NCBI GenBank assembly: GCA_002633005.1
Contig: NMRA01000314.1
Span: 470,898 to 497,233 of the forward strand
DNA from: Phoronis australis
Taxonomy: Eukaryota; Phoronida; Phoronidae
Length of the DNA: 26,336 nucleotides
Reading direction: 5' to 3'
Numbering within the stretch: position 1 is the stretch's first letter; the number at the start of each line of letters is the position of its first letter. Below the pieces are notes generated by a model that was not told the origin of the DNA, did no database searches, and saw only the letters and a program-made list of their open reading frames with translations. This document shows, piece by piece, positions 8,918-26,336 of the stretch. Made by a program: the position numbers and the translations under genes.

Positions 8918-10735
8918 GGCGTGGAAAACTCGGGTGCCGACGTTAAGAAACTTGCGATCGCGGTAGCGGCGAACTCCCACCTGGTTGTCTCCACGGCAAC
9001 TTTTCCCAGACACCCACTGGTGGATGCTCGAGAGACTACCTATGTTCAAAGGTGATAGCATGCCCAAAATTGCGGTAAATAGCTAGGTCAGTATTTTCAG
9101 CCCCGTTTGTACGCGTCTACTATGCCCACCCCGCAATAATCCTAGGGGGATTCCAAACGTTAACTATCCCGCAATGAAGTAATAGGCGTCACAGTCGCCA
9201 TTTTTGTTTTTTATTTATATTCATGCCCGAGGAATTGGTTTATTTTGTACTCAGCAACAGGAAGTAAATTGCAGAGATGCATCTAGGTGGTTGATTTTAG
9301 AGTTGCACGCTGCAGCCTTAGGGGTGGTCGGACAAATATAATTTCCCGCACTAAGGGTCAAGGGAGAGAAAAAACTGATAGGGTCTACCTGCAGGAGGGG
9401 GGAAGCTCTTACTAGAATTCTTGTGGACACGCATAGCTGTGACTGACCCCCAGGGTGGGATACTATTGGCAGGGAGCCACAGGATACGGTACAGCCTTTT
9501 TGTCGTCACCCGTTTGCTTGTGAAACCAGGCGGTGTTTTTCCTTGGCGTTGCAATACCCATTTGCCTTGTGAGTCAAGGATATTCACCAGGTATTTGTTT
9601 GGTTAGATGAGGTTGCCCGGCTGCCCTGTTGCAGAACATGTATTTTAGCATCATTTGATTTAATCATCGTAGGCATAATTTTCACTTGTTGACTGCCACT
9701 TCACAGAAGAGGGTTAGTAATATGCTTCCTATTCCACGAAAGACGAATTTTACATTTCTCTGATGGACGATTTTAATGGCAGAACAGGTTCCTTGTCAGA
9801 TAATCTGTCTTTAGACCGGCTGACAATTACATGTCAGTTAATGTATGCTCTCTGACTGATGATCGCCACATCCCTAGACAGCCTGTGTATTAAATAGTTT
9901 TGGAAAAAGTTTAATAAATTTATAAAAATTTCTTAAGCTCCACTTTGGTAATGGCGGATATAATGAAGATATCCCAGGTATGTTTTACATCAGACGGTAG
10001 AGCCGTAGTGTTAATGAGAACTGGATTACACAGCCATTCACTGATATTTCTGGTCATCTTCCATTACTATAATTATGAAAATTAAATATAATTAAGCCAT
10101 GCACTTCTGATCCAGGTGATGTTCAGCCATATTTACAAATCAAGTGGAATAACAATCTCGCAGAAAATGCAAAATAAACATGAATAGCCAAATGGCATAA
10201 AACAAGCTTTCTAGTGCAATCGACAGCCTAAAGAATAATGATCTGGCGCTGCTGTGAACGGACTTGGAGAACGTCTTCAGATTTAATTGGTGAGTCCATG
10301 ATTGTAAAACCAAAAAATGTTAAGAATAAAATCTATTTTAATAAACGTCAACCGGAACGGTGGGACGAAGGCGTGAAGGGAGAAAAAAGCTCGTAAAGAA
10401 ATAGAGCTCTGAATAGGTTGAAAAGAGATTTGGGTTAATCTTATGCAACGGAGTAGGCGCCCTATAAACTAGCTAAAAATATTGTACTGATATTGTGATC
10501 AATACTAACCAAAGTACTTATGAATTAGAATTGCGTGATCATTAGCATGTAGCGACACCGGTGAGTGCTGAAAAAAAATAAAAAGAATTTACTTTTCTGT
10601 TGAAAAAGGGACCCGGTCGGGTCATGGGAATCAAAATTTAATGTTACACAGCTAAAATGGCAGTCGAAGTAACATCAAATTAATCTTCTTGGGGTTTTAG
10701 CTTGTTCAGAGAATTTAAATATAGAAATTAGGAAT
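8918..10735. other. Intergenic stretch with nothing recognised
   Basis: About 1.8 kb between the hairpin and the EHHADH promoter region. Only short ORFs occur on either strand, none with a recognisable protein. No RNA gene or clear repeat structure was found by eye. Confidence 0.5.
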
Positions 10736-10736
10736 C

Positions 10737-10819
10737 TGCAGCGATGCACAGGCGTCCTCCGTTCTGTTCGTCGGGGACGATCAGAAGCTGAGGACGAGGA
10801 CCGCCTGTGCAGCGATGCA
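10737..10819. mobile_element. Short palindromic element with flanking direct repeats, upstream of EHHADH
   Basis: The termini CAGGCGTCCTC (10749-10759) and GAGGACCGCCTG (10796-10807) are inverted repeats differing by one indel. The 12-bp sequence tgcagcgatgca flanks them on both sides (10737-10748, 10808-10819). Since tgca is itself palindromic, the true target duplication could be 8 to 12 bp. The interior GGGGACGATCAGAAGCTGAG matches the element at 11580-11599 with one difference, so two family members bracket EHHADH exon 1. Confidence 0.65.
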
Positions 10820-11014
10820 GTGAAAGAGTTCACACGTTACTCTGTAGGTAGCGCGCTAGTTAGCTGATTAGTGTGCAGCGGACAGTACGAAAGATCCAAA
10901 GTTCACACGATAATGAGCTTATCTTGGATTTCGTCTTCACCGACGGGAGTTGCGGTCTCTGTACCGTCAGCAGTCGTATCAGATTCATAATTTTGTCTTT
11001 TGCCGCATATCGTC
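10820..11014 (+). promoter_or_regulatory. Probable promoter and 5' UTR region of EHHADH
   Basis: The sequence just upstream of the first EHHADH ATG. I see no TATA box at a convincing distance, and the transcription start cannot be placed. An upstream ATG at 10913-10915 opens a 25-codon frame ending in TAA at 10988-10990, 24 bases before the EHHADH ATG. If transcribed, it could lower translation of the main frame. Confidence 0.3.
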
Positions 11015-26334
<15,320 letters not shown>

Positions 26335-26336
26335 TA

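Overview
Spliced eukaryotic DNA, about 60% AT by eye, most like a marine invertebrate such as a hemichordate, amphioxus or echinoderm. That guess rests on many short GT-AG introns, dense small MITE-like palindromes, a degraded LINE and SINE, and apparent high polymorphism; the species cannot be fixed from the sequence. No bacterial operons, CRISPR arrays or rRNA are visible.

Left end (1-5137): the plus-strand LSM5 gene, encoding the U6 snRNP / mRNA-decay Sm-like protein. Its first coding exon lies upstream of the window. Four coding exons, the stop codon and a polyadenylation signal are present. The exon carrying the Sm1 core occurs twice, inside a ~1.3 kb direct duplication (1-1319 and 1435-2730) that contains an ambiguous base (N) at 1320. 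The two exon copies differ only at four synonymous sites, so unmerged haplotypes are as likely as a real duplication.

Middle (5138-10900): no gene I recognise. It holds a 160-codon minus-strand ORF of unknown nature, a degenerate AT-rich repeat, a 5'-truncated LINE flanked by a 10-bp target-site duplication, and a strong 14-bp hairpin.

Right (11015-26336): the plus-strand gene for the peroxisomal bifunctional enzyme (EHHADH / MFE-1: enoyl-CoA hydratase, enoyl-CoA isomerase and 3-hydroxyacyl-CoA dehydrogenase). Fifteen coding exon positions give about 650 residues; the C-terminal ~70, where a peroxisomal targeting signal is expected, lie beyond the window. Its introns carry nested MITEs, a tRNA-derived SINE, a 2.57 kb insertion and several local tandem duplications next to splice donors.

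The most interesting feature is a pair of tandem third exons (3a, 13028-13166; 3b, 13217-13355). They have equal length (139 nt) and identical phases and are separated by a 50-nt intron. Including both would shift the frame, so they look mutually exclusive. Exon 3b carries the first catalytic glutamate of the crotonase site (GGGLEVAL); exon 3a has leucine there (GGGLLIAL), as isomerase-only crotonases do. Alternative splicing could therefore switch the N-terminal domain between hydratase/isomerase and isomerase-only or another activity.
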